Assembly (NCBI RefSeq): GCF_900258035.1 | Contig: NZ_OGTP01000026.1 | Coordinates: forward strand, 1-64,000 | Reading direction: 5' to 3' | Origin: Caballeronia novacaledonica | GTDB lineage: Bacteria > Pseudomonadota > Gammaproteobacteria > Burkholderiales > Burkholderiaceae | Length of the DNA stretch: 64,000 nt | Shown: positions 1 through 7,943 of the stretch, piece by piece | Layout of the letters: each line of letters opens with the position of its first letter | Numbering within the stretch: the first letter of the stretch is position 1 | Notes under the pieces: model-generated | Database searches by the model: none | Seen by the model: only the letters and a program-made list of their open reading frames with translations | Told to the model about the DNA's origin: nothing | Position numbers and translations under genes: made by a program

Positions 1-126
1 CATTACTCACAGGCTGAATTGAACGCAATTGCCAAGCGACTCAATGAAAGGCCGCGGCAGACCTTGGGCTTTATGACCCCAGCGGAGAAATTGGCCGAGA
101 CGTTGGGGGTTGCGTTGACCGGTTGA
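1..126 (+). CDS. IS30-family transposase, C-terminal end (5' part outside window)
   Basis: Open from the first base and stops at 124-126, giving about 41 residues. The sequence includes LNERPRQTLGF and TPAEKL, which match the end of the DDE integrase domain of IS30-type transposases. Such enzymes cut and join the ends of their insertion sequence. Only the tail is visible, so whether the gene is intact to the left cannot be said. The usual right terminal inverted repeat is not obvious: the dispersed repeat at 134 begins only 8 bases after the stop codon, which suggests an eroded end or an insertion beside the repeat. Confidence 0.75.
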   Translation, partial: HYSQAELNAIAKRLNERPRQTLGFMTPAEKLAETLGVALTG

Positions 127-133
127 ATCCGCC

Positions 134-240
134 GCTGCTTTCTTTGGTTACTTTCTTTGCAGCAGCAAAGAAAGTGACTGCCGCCCCGCACAGGGGCAAC
201 GCTTATAAACCAATAACAAACCGGGATCCGGCGAAAATCC
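134..240 (+). repeat. Dispersed structured intergenic repeat, copy 1
   Basis: About 107 bases that recur at 36275-36379 (inverted) and 36789-36894 (same orientation). It contains a perfect 10-bp stem CTTTCTTTGC with a 4-base loop (AGCA here), then a second small hairpin of CCCC and GGGG, and ends in GATCCGGCGAAAATCC. Copies differ mainly in loops and spacers. It lies directly downstream of the minus-strand cobC stop and could also act as a 3' hairpin for that operon. Translations of this element give the FFAAAKKVT peptide, which I treat as spurious. Confidence 0.85.
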
Positions 241-809
241 TAAGCATTCCACCGAACAAGAAACCACTTCCCACGCACGCGCCTGAACCAGGCAATGCCA
301 CCAAAATCGAGCGCCCATTGCAGCGCGCTCTCCCGCGCGATACCGAGAAGATGCCCAGCAAGAACCCGCACGACGCCCGCATGCGCGATGACATGCACGG
401 CTTCCCGATCGACGCACGTATCTTCGAACCACTTCAGCACGCGCTCCGCAAACTGCGCGAGACTTTCACCGCCGTGCGGACGCGCATGTTCGATATCGCC
501 GGCCCATGCATCGATAAGCGCGCGATCGATCGTGTCCCACGCGCGGCCTTCCCACTCGCCGAAGTGCATTTCCATGAGGCGCGCGTCGATATGCGCATCG
601 GCGGAAAAAACATGCGCCAGCGAAGCGCATCGCTGAAGCGGACTCGTGTGCCATCCATCGACGCATGCGGGCACGTTCAACGCTCGCATGCGCGCCGTCA
701 ACGCATCGGCGAGATCATGCACATCGTCGCGCAAGGGCACGTCGGTCTGGCCATAGCACACGCCCGCTTCGATGGCGACCGCCGGATGCCGAATCAGGAC
801 GAGATCCAT
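240..809 (-). CDS. cobC: Histidine phosphatase, probable alpha-ribazole phosphatase CobC
   Basis: 189 residues. The N-terminus MDLVLIRHP carries the phosphohistidine RH motif of the phosphoglycerate-mutase-like superfamily, and VIAHAGVVR near residue 150 supplies the second conserved His. CobC-type enzymes remove the 5' phosphate from alpha-ribazole phosphate or cobalamin phosphate in the last steps of nucleotide-loop assembly. The start at 809 gives the RH motif at the usual N-terminal position and overlaps the end of cobS by 16 bases, so it is probably translationally coupled. The assignment to CobC rather than a generic phosphatase rests mainly on its position after cobT and cobS. Confidence 0.8.
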   Translation of the reverse strand: MDLVLIRHPAVAIEAGVCYGQTDVPLRDDVHDLADALTARMRALNVPACVDGWHTSPLQRCASLAHVFSADAHIDARLMEMHFGEWEGRAWDTIDRALIDAWAGDIEHARPHGGESLAQFAERVLKWFEDTCVDREAVHVIAHAGVVRVLAGHLLGIARESALQWALDFGGIAWFRRVRGKWFLVRWNA

Positions 810-1552
810 GCGAGCCCGATGAGATAGATCGCGATTTCGAAGACTTGCTGCGCGAAGCCCAGGCAATCGCCCGTATAACCGCCGATGCGGCGCACGAAGT
901 ATCGGCCGATGAGAAAGCGCAACACGACCAGCGCGAGGATCGTGACGCACGCAAGTTTCCAGTCGATCACGAAGAGCCAAGGCACGCCGAACGCGAACGC
1001 CAGCGCGAACGACGCAACGCTCATGCGCTGCGCGACCGGTTTGGCCTTGCCTTCGGCGCGCACGTAATCGAGCGTGACGAGATAGCTGATCGCGAACGCG
1101 CGGCTCGCGGCGTGCGCGGCGATCATCGTCCACGCGACGCGCTGCGGCGGCAATGCAGCAAGCGTCTGCCACTTCAACGCGAGCGCGATCACCAGTGCAA
1201 TCGCGCCGAATGCGCCGATGCGCGAGTCGTGCATGATGCGCAACGCATCCTCGCGCGTGTACGCGCCGCCGAACGCATCGACGCAATCGACGAGTCCGTC
1301 TTCATGGAATGCGCCGGTCATGACGAGCGTCGCGGTCATCGAAAGCAGCACCGCGACGCCCGCCGGAAACACGCGCAGCGCGACGAGATAGACGAGCGCC
1401 GCGACGCCGCCGATCATCGCGCCGACGAGAGGAAAGTAACGCGCTGCCGCGTTCAGGTACTCGCGCTCGAAGCCGACCCAGCGCGGCACCGGCACGCGCG
1501 TGAAATAGCCGAGCGCCGTGAAAAAGTAGCGCAGTTCGTCGAGCGGACGCAT
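794..1552 (-). CDS. cobS: Adenosylcobinamide-GDP ribazoletransferase CobS
   Basis: 252-residue polytopic inner-membrane protein. It joins adenosylcobinamide-GDP to alpha-ribazole (or its phosphate) to form cobalamin (phosphate). The diagnostic acidic motif GAFHEDGLVDCVDAFGG lies near residue 80, followed by HDSRIGAFG. Several hydrophobic helices follow, for example around FALAFAFGVPWLFVI. The ATG at 1552 shares one base with the cobT stop (TGATG), indicating translational coupling. Length matches the family (about 250). It is part of the btuB-led, riboswitch-controlled operon. Confidence 0.93.
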   Translation of the reverse strand: MRPLDELRYFFTALGYFTRVPVPRWVGFEREYLNAAARYFPLVGAMIGGVAALVYLVALRVFPAGVAVLLSMTATLVMTGAFHEDGLVDCVDAFGGAYTREDALRIMHDSRIGAFGAIALVIALALKWQTLAALPPQRVAWTMIAAHAASRAFAISYLVTLDYVRAEGKAKPVAQRMSVASFALAFAFGVPWLFVIDWKLACVTILALVVLRFLIGRYFVRRIGGYTGDCLGFAQQVFEIAIYLIGLAWISS

Positions 1553-2604
1553 CAATCGGCTTTGTTCGACACGCCGGCCGACTCGAAGCTCGCCATCTCG
1601 TCGACGAACGCGACGGCCGCGCGCAGAATCGGCAATGCGAGCGCCGCGCCCGTGCCTTCGCCGAGCCGCAAATCGAGCTGCAACAGCGGCGCGGCACCAA
1701 AATGCGCGAGCATGCGCCGATGCCCCGCTTCGTTCGACGCATGCGCGAACACGCAGTAATCGAGCACCTCGGGCGCGAGCTTCGCGGCCACCAGCAACGC
1801 CGATGTCGCGATGAAGCCATCGACGAGAATCGTCATGCCTTCGCACGCGGCGGCGAGATACGCGCCCGCGATCATCGCGATTTCGAAGCCGCCGAAGGTC
1901 GCGAGCGTGTCGATCGCATCGCCTTCGTCGCGATGCAGCGCGAGCGCTTTCGACAAAACCTCGCGTTTATGCGCGAGGCCGCGATCGTCGAGACCCGTGC
2001 CGCGTCCGACACATTCGTCGATCGGCACATCGCACAGACGGCTCATCAGGCACGCCGCCGCCGACGTATTCGCGATGCCCATTTCGCCGAAGCCGATCAC
2101 GTTCGTGCCGAGCGACGCGTGATGCCGCACGCGCGCCGCGCCGCGCGCGATGCCTTCGAGCGCGGTTTCGCGGGACATCGCCGCTTCCTGCGCGAAGTTG
2201 CGCGTGCCAAGGCCGAGCGACAGGCGTTCGTAGCCGTGATCGATGGGAATCGGCGTCGCGACGCCCGCATCGACGACTTCGAGCGACATGCCGACCGAGC
2301 GCGACAGCGCGTTGATCGCCGCGCCTCCGCCCAGAAAATTCGCGACCATCTGCGCCGTCACTTCCTGCGGAAACGAACTCACGCCTTCCTTCGCGATGCC
2401 GTGATCGCCCGCGAAGACGATCATCGCCGGACGCTCGATGCGCGGCTTCGTCGTGCGCTGGATCAGGCCCATTTGCAGCGCGAGCGATTCGAGCCGCCCG
2501 AGACTGCCCGGCGGCTTCGTCTTCATGTCGATGATGCGGCGCAGTTCGGCTTCGAGCGCGCGGTCGAGTGCGCGGGGCAGCGGGATGTCGTTGAGCGAGG
2601 ACAT
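1552..2604 (-). CDS. cobT: Nicotinate-nucleotide--dimethylbenzimidazole phosphoribosyltransferase CobT
   Basis: 350 residues, cytoplasmic. It transfers phosphoribose from nicotinate mononucleotide to dimethylbenzimidazole, giving alpha-ribazole phosphate for the cobalamin lower ligand. Family marks include KPPGSLGRLE near the N-terminus, FAGDHG, the GEMGIANTS stretch, and LRLGEGTGAALA close to the C-terminus, which holds the catalytic Glu known in the Salmonella enzyme. An upstream in-frame start at 2649 exists, but the ATG at 2604 has AAGGAA in front of it and gives the normal family length. It follows btuD after a 10-base gap. Confidence 0.96.
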   Translation of the reverse strand: MSSLNDIPLPRALDRALEAELRRIIDMKTKPPGSLGRLESLALQMGLIQRTTKPRIERPAMIVFAGDHGIAKEGVSSFPQEVTAQMVANFLGGGAAINALSRSVGMSLEVVDAGVATPIPIDHGYERLSLGLGTRNFAQEAAMSRETALEGIARGAARVRHHASLGTNVIGFGEMGIANTSAAACLMSRLCDVPIDECVGRGTGLDDRGLAHKREVLSKALALHRDEGDAIDTLATFGGFEIAMIAGAYLAAACEGMTILVDGFIATSALLVAAKLAPEVLDYCVFAHASNEAGHRRMLAHFGAAPLLQLDLRLGEGTGAALALPILRAAVAFVDEMASFESAGVSNKAD

Positions 2605-2614
2605 CGAAATTCCT

Positions 2615-3391
2615 TCAAGGGCGATGAATGGAAGGCACGAGCGCTTCATGCTCGCCGTCGCGGATCAACGCGAGCGGATAGCCGAATGCCACGCTCGCGC
2701 GTTCGGGCGTGAGCACGTCGGCGACGAAGCCCGCGTGCGCACCGCCTTTGCCGTCGAGCAAAAGCGCGTGCGTCGCGAAACGGCGCGCGAGGTTCAGATC
2801 GTGGCACGAGAAGATTACGGTGCGCTTGTGTTCGCACGCGGCGTCGCGCAACGCATGCAGGCAATCGATCTGATGATGCAGGTCGAGATGCGACAATGGT
2901 TCATCGAGCAACAGGCATCGCACGTTCTGACACAGCACGGCGGCCAGCGCGACGCGCTGGCGTTCGCCGCCCGAAAGCGTCAGCACGTCGCGCGAAGCGA
3001 ACGACGCGAGGCCGAGCGTGTCCAGCGCGGCGCGCGCGGCGATGCGGTCGTCTTGGTTCTCCCAGCCCCAGCCGGTGAGATACGGAAAACGGTTGAGCAA
3101 AACGGTGTCGAGCACGGTCGCGCTGAAGGCGTCGTGCGTGGCTTGCGGCATCAGCGCGCGAACGCGCGCGAGGTCCGCCGCGCGCCATGATGCGAGTGCG
3201 CGGCCGTCGAGCGACACGCGGCCCGACGCGGGTTTCGCGAGACCGGCGAGCACGTTGATGAGCGTCGTCTTGCCCGCACCGTTCGGCCCGGCGACGCACC
3301 ACACTTCGCCCGCGCGAAACGTCTGCGTGAGACCGCCGATGAGCGTGCGCGCGCCCGCGCGAAGCGCGACGGCATCGAGATGCAGGGTCAT
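2615..3391 (-). CDS. btuD: Cobalamin ABC transporter ATPase BtuD
   Basis: 258 residues. ABC ATPase with Walker A GPNGAGKT (about residues 35-42), signature LSGGERQ (about 140) and Walker B LLLDEP followed by the D-loop SHLD. It should power vitamin B12 import through BtuC across the inner membrane. The ATG at 3391 overlaps the btuC stop by 4 bases (ATGA), which fixes the start and indicates coupling. Sequence alone also fits iron-siderophore FecE-type ATPases; the riboswitch, btuB and cobTSC context makes cobalamin the likely substrate. Confidence 0.9.
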   Translation of the reverse strand: MTLHLDAVALRAGARTLIGGLTQTFRAGEVWCVAGPNGAGKTTLINVLAGLAKPASGRVSLDGRALASWRAADLARVRALMPQATHDAFSATVLDTVLLNRFPYLTGWGWENQDDRIAARAALDTLGLASFASRDVLTLSGGERQRVALAAVLCQNVRCLLLDEPLSHLDLHHQIDCLHALRDAACEHKRTVIFSCHDLNLARRFATHALLLDGKGGAHAGFVADVLTPERASVAFGYPLALIRDGEHEALVPSIHRP

Positions 3392-4416
3392 CGCGGTCTC
3401 CGCAAGAGCATCCACAGGAACATCGGCACGCCGATCAATGCGGTGACGACGCCCACCGGCAATTGCGCGGGCGCGATCACGGTGCGCGCGGCGAGATCGG
3501 CGGCCATCACGGCGAGGCCGCCCGCGAGCGCGGCGGCGGGCACGAGCATGCGCTGATCGTTGCCGAACGCGAGACGCAGCAGATGCGGCACGACGAGCCC
3601 GACGAAGCCGATGGTCCCCGCCGTCGTCACCGCAGCCGCCGCCGCGATCGACGCAACGAGATACACGCGCAAACGCAAACGCTCGACCGGCACGCCGAGC
3701 GAACGCGCAGTGGCGTCGCCGCGCAAGAGCACGTTCAATTGCGGCGCGACAGGAACGATCGCTGCGAGCGCGACAGCGAGCGCGACCAGCGCGGGCCACG
3801 GCGCCGACGCGCCGTTGAGATCGCCCGTCAGCCAGAAAATCATGCCGCGCAGCCGGTTCTCGGGCGCGACGCTCAGGATCAGCGTAATCAGCGCGCCCCA
3901 TCCCGATGCGATCACGACGCCCGTCAGCAAGAGTCTCGGCGACGCATCCTGTCCGCTTTGCCAAAGATCCTTGCGCGCGAGTCCGAGCACGAAGACGATC
4001 GACGCGAACGCGCCCGCGCACGCCGCGATATCGACGCCCCACCACGGCAGCGATGCGAGCATCGCGGCAAGCGCGAACGTCGCCGCACCGCCGGACACGC
4101 CGAGCACGTACGGTTCCGCGAGCGGATTCTTCAGCAGCACTTGCAGCAGCGCGCCGGCCATCGCGAGCAGCGCGCCCGTTGCGAAGCCCGCGAGCGCGCG
4201 CGGCAGACGCAATGTGAGCACGATGTCGTCGGCGATATCGGGCGTCGCGGCATGCGCGTGAAAAAGCGCGCCGAGCGCACGCGATACCGGCAGCGCGACG
4301 CTGCCCAGCGCGAGCGACGCGACGAGCACGACGAACGTCGCGATGCCGAGCGCGATCCAGATCGCGGCGGCGCGGCTCGCGTTCATCGCGCGCGGACGCT
4401 CAACGGCGCGGCTCAC
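3388..4416 (-). CDS. btuC: Cobalamin ABC transporter permease BtuC (FecCD family)
   Basis: 342 residues, strongly hydrophobic with about ten predicted membrane segments. FecCD-family features include LRLPRALAGFATGALLAMAG in the N-terminal third and GFVGLVVPHLLR in the C-terminal third. It forms the inner-membrane channel for cobalamin with BtuD. The start at 4416 overlaps the btuB stop by 4 bases; a second Met at residue 11 is possible but less well supported. No periplasmic partner gene (btuF) is found in this operon or elsewhere in the window, so it must be encoded elsewhere or supplied by another binding protein. Confidence 0.9.
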   Translation of the reverse strand: MSRAVERPRAMNASRAAAIWIALGIATFVVLVASLALGSVALPVSRALGALFHAHAATPDIADDIVLTLRLPRALAGFATGALLAMAGALLQVLLKNPLAEPYVLGVSGGAATFALAAMLASLPWWGVDIAACAGAFASIVFVLGLARKDLWQSGQDASPRLLLTGVVIASGWGALITLILSVAPENRLRGMIFWLTGDLNGASAPWPALVALAVALAAIVPVAPQLNVLLRGDATARSLGVPVERLRLRVYLVASIAAAAAVTTAGTIGFVGLVVPHLLRLAFGNDQRMLVPAAALAGGLAVMAADLAARTVIAPAQLPVGVVTALIGVPMFLWMLLRRPR

Positions 4417-6257
4417 GACGGACGCCAGCCCAACGTGATGTACGCGCCGCGCCGTGGCGTGTTGTACGAGTACGCGAGTTCATAGTCCTTGTCGAACAGA
4501 TTGTCGATGCGCGCCGCGACGTACCACGACTTCGAGATGTCGTAGCGCGCCGACAGATTCACGACGCCGTAGCCCGCGAGCGTCGAATCGTAATCGTGGC
4601 GCTCGCCGCTCACGAGCCACTCGCCGCCCACACGCCAGCGCCCGATCGTGCGATGCGCCGTGAGCGTCGCGAAATGCCGTGCGCGCCGCGTCAGATCCTC
4701 GTGATTCGTCTCATCGACGGGATTCTGGAACGTGACGCCCGCGCGCACGTCCGTTGCGCCGACATGCCCCGCCCACGATCCCTCGATGCCCTGCACCTTC
4801 GCGCGCCCGACGTTCTGCGCGACATAGTAGAAACCGCCGTCGGACACATAGTCGATCAGGTTCGAATAGCGCGTCTGAAACAGTGTGACCCGCGCGACGC
4901 CGAGCGCGTTCGATGCGTACTGCAACGCCGCCTCGACCGAATGGCTGCGCTCCGGCTGGATCGACGGATTGCCGCTGAACGGATAGTAGAGATCGTCGAA
5001 GCTCGGCGCGCGAAACGACGCCGCATAGCTCGCGCTCGCCTTCCAGTGCGCTTCGAAGTTGTACGCGTAGCCCAGATAGTAGCTGTTCGCGCCGCCGAAA
5101 TCGGAATACTGATCGTGACGCAGATTCGCCTGCAATTCGCTCGCGCCGATATGCCCGACGTAGCCCGCGAACACCGAATTCACGTGACGATCCGGCGCGG
5201 CGAGCTGATCGGAATCGAGCGTCTGATCGAGATGCTCATAACCGAAGAGCAGCTTGTGCGCATCGGCGATCTTCACGTCGTTCTGCCACGTGTATTGACG
5301 ATTCTCCGAGTTGAAGCGGCTCGTATAGACGCCGTTCTGCTCGATGTTCGCGCGGTCCTGTCCCTGCGCGATCGTGAAGTGCGTTGTCCAGTTGCCGGTG
5401 ATTCTGCCGTTCGCGAACACGGACGCCGAGCGCACGCGGTCGTGCGATTCGTTGATGTCGGTCGGCAGGCCGTAGGCATCGTCGAAACTGCTGAGGCCGT
5501 TCGATTGCAGGAAGCGCACGCCCGCGTCCCATGTGTCGCTGAACCGGTGGCGCAGCGTCGCCGCGACGCTCTCGTTCAGATAGCCGTTCGCGTTCGGATT
5601 CGCGCCGGGCGCGATATTCGGATCGATCGACGAGAAGCCGTCGGTCTTCTCGCGCGAAACGTCGAGGCTGAAGGTCGTGCGGCCGTCCTTGTCGAGCGCG
5701 CCGTTCACGCCCGCCGATTGCCGCTGCGTGTGATAGCTGCCGTACTCGGCCTCGAAGTAAAAGCGCGGCGGATGCGGTTCGCCTTCCTTCGTGAAAATCT
5801 GCACGACGCCGCCGATCGCGTTCGAGCCATATAACGCCGATACATTGCCGTTCACGACTTCGACGCGCCCGATCTGATCGAGCATCAGTTGCGAGAGCTG
5901 CGCCGCGCCGAGCGACGCCGATTCGACGCGCACGCCATCGATCAGCACGAGCGATTGCGACGACGCCGCGCCGCGTATGTAGAGACCCGACGTCGCGCCC
6001 GGTCCGCCGTTGCGCGTGATCTGCACGCCGGGCGCGAGCGCGACGAGGCCGAGCGCGTCGTCGGCGTTGGCATCGGCGATATCTTGCTCGTCGAACACCG
6101 ATGTCTGCGGGATCGATGCGGCGAGCGGTTGCGGTGTGCGCGCCGCGGTGACGACGACAGGAGCAAGCGTTTGCGAGGGGTCGTCGGCGGCGTGCGCGGC
6201 GCCGGCGAGCGACAAGGCGATGACCGCGGCGACGAGCGCGGCCTGGGGCAAAACCAT
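4413..6257 (-). CDS. btuB: TonB-dependent vitamin B12 outer-membrane receptor BtuB
   Basis: 614 residues. A signal peptide ends around AGAAHA (about residue 23). A TonB-box-like stretch PVVVTA sits near residue 33, followed by a plug domain (GLYIRGAASSQS, then NGNVSALYGSNAIGGVVQIF) and a 22-strand-type barrel. It binds cobalamin at the outer membrane and imports it with TonB energy. The frame remains open far upstream, but that part translates the riboswitch; the ATG at 6257 immediately begins the signal peptide. It heads an operon whose expression should fall when adenosylcobalamin is abundant. Confidence 0.93.
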   Translation of the reverse strand: MVLPQAALVAAVIALSLAGAAHAADDPSQTLAPVVVTAARTPQPLAASIPQTSVFDEQDIADANADDALGLVALAPGVQITRNGGPGATSGLYIRGAASSQSLVLIDGVRVESASLGAAQLSQLMLDQIGRVEVVNGNVSALYGSNAIGGVVQIFTKEGEPHPPRFYFEAEYGSYHTQRQSAGVNGALDKDGRTTFSLDVSREKTDGFSSIDPNIAPGANPNANGYLNESVAATLRHRFSDTWDAGVRFLQSNGLSSFDDAYGLPTDINESHDRVRSASVFANGRITGNWTTHFTIAQGQDRANIEQNGVYTSRFNSENRQYTWQNDVKIADAHKLLFGYEHLDQTLDSDQLAAPDRHVNSVFAGYVGHIGASELQANLRHDQYSDFGGANSYYLGYAYNFEAHWKASASYAASFRAPSFDDLYYPFSGNPSIQPERSHSVEAALQYASNALGVARVTLFQTRYSNLIDYVSDGGFYYVAQNVGRAKVQGIEGSWAGHVGATDVRAGVTFQNPVDETNHEDLTRRARHFATLTAHRTIGRWRVGGEWLVSGERHDYDSTLAGYGVVNLSARYDISKSWYVAARIDNLFDKDYELAYSYNTPRRGAYITLGWRPS

Positions 6258-6349
6258 GAGTGAAGTGTCCGTTTCGCGTGAGCGCGACCCCGCTCCCCGC
6301 GAGGACGTTGCGCGACGAACGCACCGCGCAATGAGCGCCGATGCGTCGA

Positions 6350-6595
6350 ACTCTGGCCGGTATCCGGGCTGGCGACGAATCGTCTCGCCTTCCCGCGCAT
6401 CATGCGCAGTGGCGTCGACACGTTTCTTGCAGTCACGTCCGTGCGATGAAATTCGACACGTTCGCGCCGCGAAACGCGCATGAGACGACTTGCAACTTGC
6501 GTTGCGGTCGCTTACCGTTGCGGGGGCAGCACAGGTTGGCTCGTCCCGGTTCGTCCCGAGTCGGACTTCGGAGACTTCGCTCCCTGTTTCCCGTT
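6350..6595 (-). promoter_or_regulatory. Cobalamin (adenosylcobalamin) riboswitch upstream of btuB
   Basis: Reading the minus strand, the leader shows the conserved blocks of the cobalamin riboswitch in order: AACAGGGAG near its 5' end (about 6585), GTGCTGCCCCCGCAACGGTAA in the middle (about 6520), the B12-box core GCCACTG (about 6405-6411), GGGAAGG close behind, and a GCCAGCCCGGATACCGGCC-like 3' end (about 6353-6373). It ends about 90 bases before the btuB ATG, leaving room for an expression platform acting on transcription or on the ribosome-binding site. Boundaries are approximate. Confidence 0.93.
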
Positions 6596-6905
6596 TGATT
6601 GCATCCGCGAGAATCGCGTATGCGAGCACCAAAAGTGCGGCAAGTGTAGGAGCGCGGGTTGGGGCCGTCAAGAAAACGGCTCGGGCAGTTTGGCGCGGCG
6701 CATGACGAATCAAACGAGAATCGGCCGGCCTGTCCTCATGGGCGATCACCGTCGCTCGCGTTTTCTGCACACGAATGCATGACGACATGCGCTTGATTCG
6801 AAGGATTAAGCGCGAGATCGCATGTTGTTACGTCTCGAAACGAGACATTTATCGGAAGCTCCGTTGAACCGCGCTAAAATGCGAGGTCTTTAGAGGACGC
6901 AGCAC
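6596..6905. other. Divergent intergenic region between riboswitch and zapB-like gene
   Basis: About 310 bases with no supported gene. It must contain the promoter for the btuB leader on the minus strand and that for the zapB-like gene on the plus strand. A TAAAAT hexamer at about 6875 is a possible -10 for the latter, without a good -35. AGAGGACG just before the ATG at 6906 is a weak ribosome-binding site. I see no RNA gene or repeat here. Confidence 0.5.
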
Positions 6906-7274
6906 ATGCTCAACGAACTCGAATCACTGTCAGGAAATATCGGCCGGCTGATCCAGATCAGCGAGCGCCACAATCAGGCGCGTCAGGCGCTGCAGGAACA
7001 ACTCGAACAACTCCGCGCCGATTACGCGAACGTGCAGGCCGAACTCGAGCACGTGCGCGAAGAGCGTGACACGCTGCAATCCGAACGCGATTCACTGTCC
7101 GCGAAAATCGACGACGCGCAAGTGCGACTCAACGCGATTCTCGAAAAGCTGCCGCGCGCGAAGTCCGGGCAACATGCCGAGTCCGACAATCAACTCGATC
7201 TCCTCGAAGCCGATTCCCAGGAAGCACACGAAACGGAATTGCACGGCGAGCATCATCAAGGAGAGAAGGCATGA
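6906..7274 (+). CDS. Small coiled-coil protein, ZapB-like
   Basis: 122 residues. Almost entirely charged and helical, with heptad-like runs (RQALQEQLEQLRADYANVQ, then REERDTLQSERDSL), so a long coiled coil is very likely; the C-terminus is acidic and His-rich. It overlaps zapA by 4 bases, so the two are translated together. ZapB proteins are coiled-coil partners of ZapA at the FtsZ ring; that role is inferred from shape and neighbour, as coiled coils cannot be assigned confidently by eye. Confidence 0.75.
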   Translation: MLNELESLSGNIGRLIQISERHNQARQALQEQLEQLRADYANVQAELEHVREERDTLQSERDSLSAKIDDAQVRLNAILEKLPRAKSGQHAESDNQLDLLEADSQEAHETELHGEHHQGEKA

Positions 7275-7585
7275 CGACCACGCAGATCGAAGTTTCCATT
7301 CTCGGGCAGCCGTATCGCCTCGCGTGCTCGCCGGAAACGGAAGCCGCACTGCGCGAAGCGGTCGCGCGCGTCGACGCCGAAATGAACAAGGTGCGCAATG
7401 CAAGCAGCGTGCGCGGCACGGATCGCATCGCGGTAATGGCGGCGCTTTCGCTGGCGTCGGAATTGCTTAAGCTGCAGGACAGCGTGCGTCACGGCGAGGC
7501 CTTCCCCGCCGAGGAAATCCGCCGCACGATGCATTCGATGAACGACCAGCTCGGCGCCGTCATCGCGCAATACGAAGCGCAGTGA
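7271..7585 (+). CDS. zapA: Cell division protein ZapA
   Basis: 104 residues. The N-terminus TTQIEVSILGQPYRLACSPE followed by LREAVARVDAEMN is the usual ZapA globular domain, and the C-terminal half is a coiled coil. ZapA binds FtsZ and promotes bundling of Z-ring filaments in the cytoplasm at midcell. It sits in a two-gene operon with the coiled-coil protein upstream and is followed by 6S RNA, the same order as in many gamma- and betaproteobacteria. Confidence 0.93.
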   Translation: MTTTQIEVSILGQPYRLACSPETEAALREAVARVDAEMNKVRNASSVRGTDRIAVMAALSLASELLKLQDSVRHGEAFPAEEIRRTMHSMNDQLGAVIAQYEAQ

Positions 7586-7692
7586 GTCGTCAGCGCGCCG
7601 AGTCAATCAGCGCGCAATGTCGATCGAAAAAAGAAACCGCCGAATCGTGGCGAAGAGGCTGCACAAGGCAAACGATTGGTGTAGAGTGACGG

Positions 7693-7871
7693 TTCCCTGC
7701 CTGGTACGCCAAGGTCATATATTCCTTGAACCAATGCTACATTGGCACGGTTGCGGAACCTTGCAGCACGGGCGCGCGCGTCGCTAGTCCGATGTACCCG
7801 AAGTGTTGCTTACCGCGACCAATCTTGAACCCAGGTTCAGGATGCCGGCCTAGCGGCCGTGGCGGGGACCC
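7693..7871 (+). ncRNA. ssrS: 6S RNA (SsrS)
   Basis: The region after zapA has no open frame but matches 6S RNA in place and shape. TCCCTGCC at 7694-7701 can pair with GGCGGGGA at 7861-7868 to close the long hairpin. The 3' arm has CTTGAACCCAGGTTCA, similar to the E. coli 6S arm. A TAGAGT hexamer at 7682-7687 is a plausible -10 box, placing the start near 7693. 6S RNA mimics an open promoter and binds sigma-70 RNA polymerase in stationary phase. Ends are estimated to within a few bases. Confidence 0.87.
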
Positions 7872-7879
7872 CATTCAAG

Positions 7880-7909
7880 AAACGGCATCGGTTTGACCGA
7901 TGCCGTTTT
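7880..7909 (+). terminator. Intrinsic terminator after 6S RNA
   Basis: Perfect inverted repeat AAACGGCATCGG, loop TTTGA, CCGATGCCGTTTT, followed by a short T-rich stretch. It lies a few bases beyond the closing stem of 6S RNA and before the EVE gene. Confidence 0.8.
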
Positions 7910-7943
7910 CATTTGCATCGTCGAATCTGCATAGCGAACAATC

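Noticed and set aside
123-827. Plus-strand frame containing FFAAAKKVT-type peptide
   Set aside because: This peptide is the translation of the dispersed repeat and recurs at each repeat copy; it has no start signal.
6258-6788. N-terminal extension of btuB up to 6788
   Set aside because: It translates the riboswitch; the signal peptide begins at 6257.
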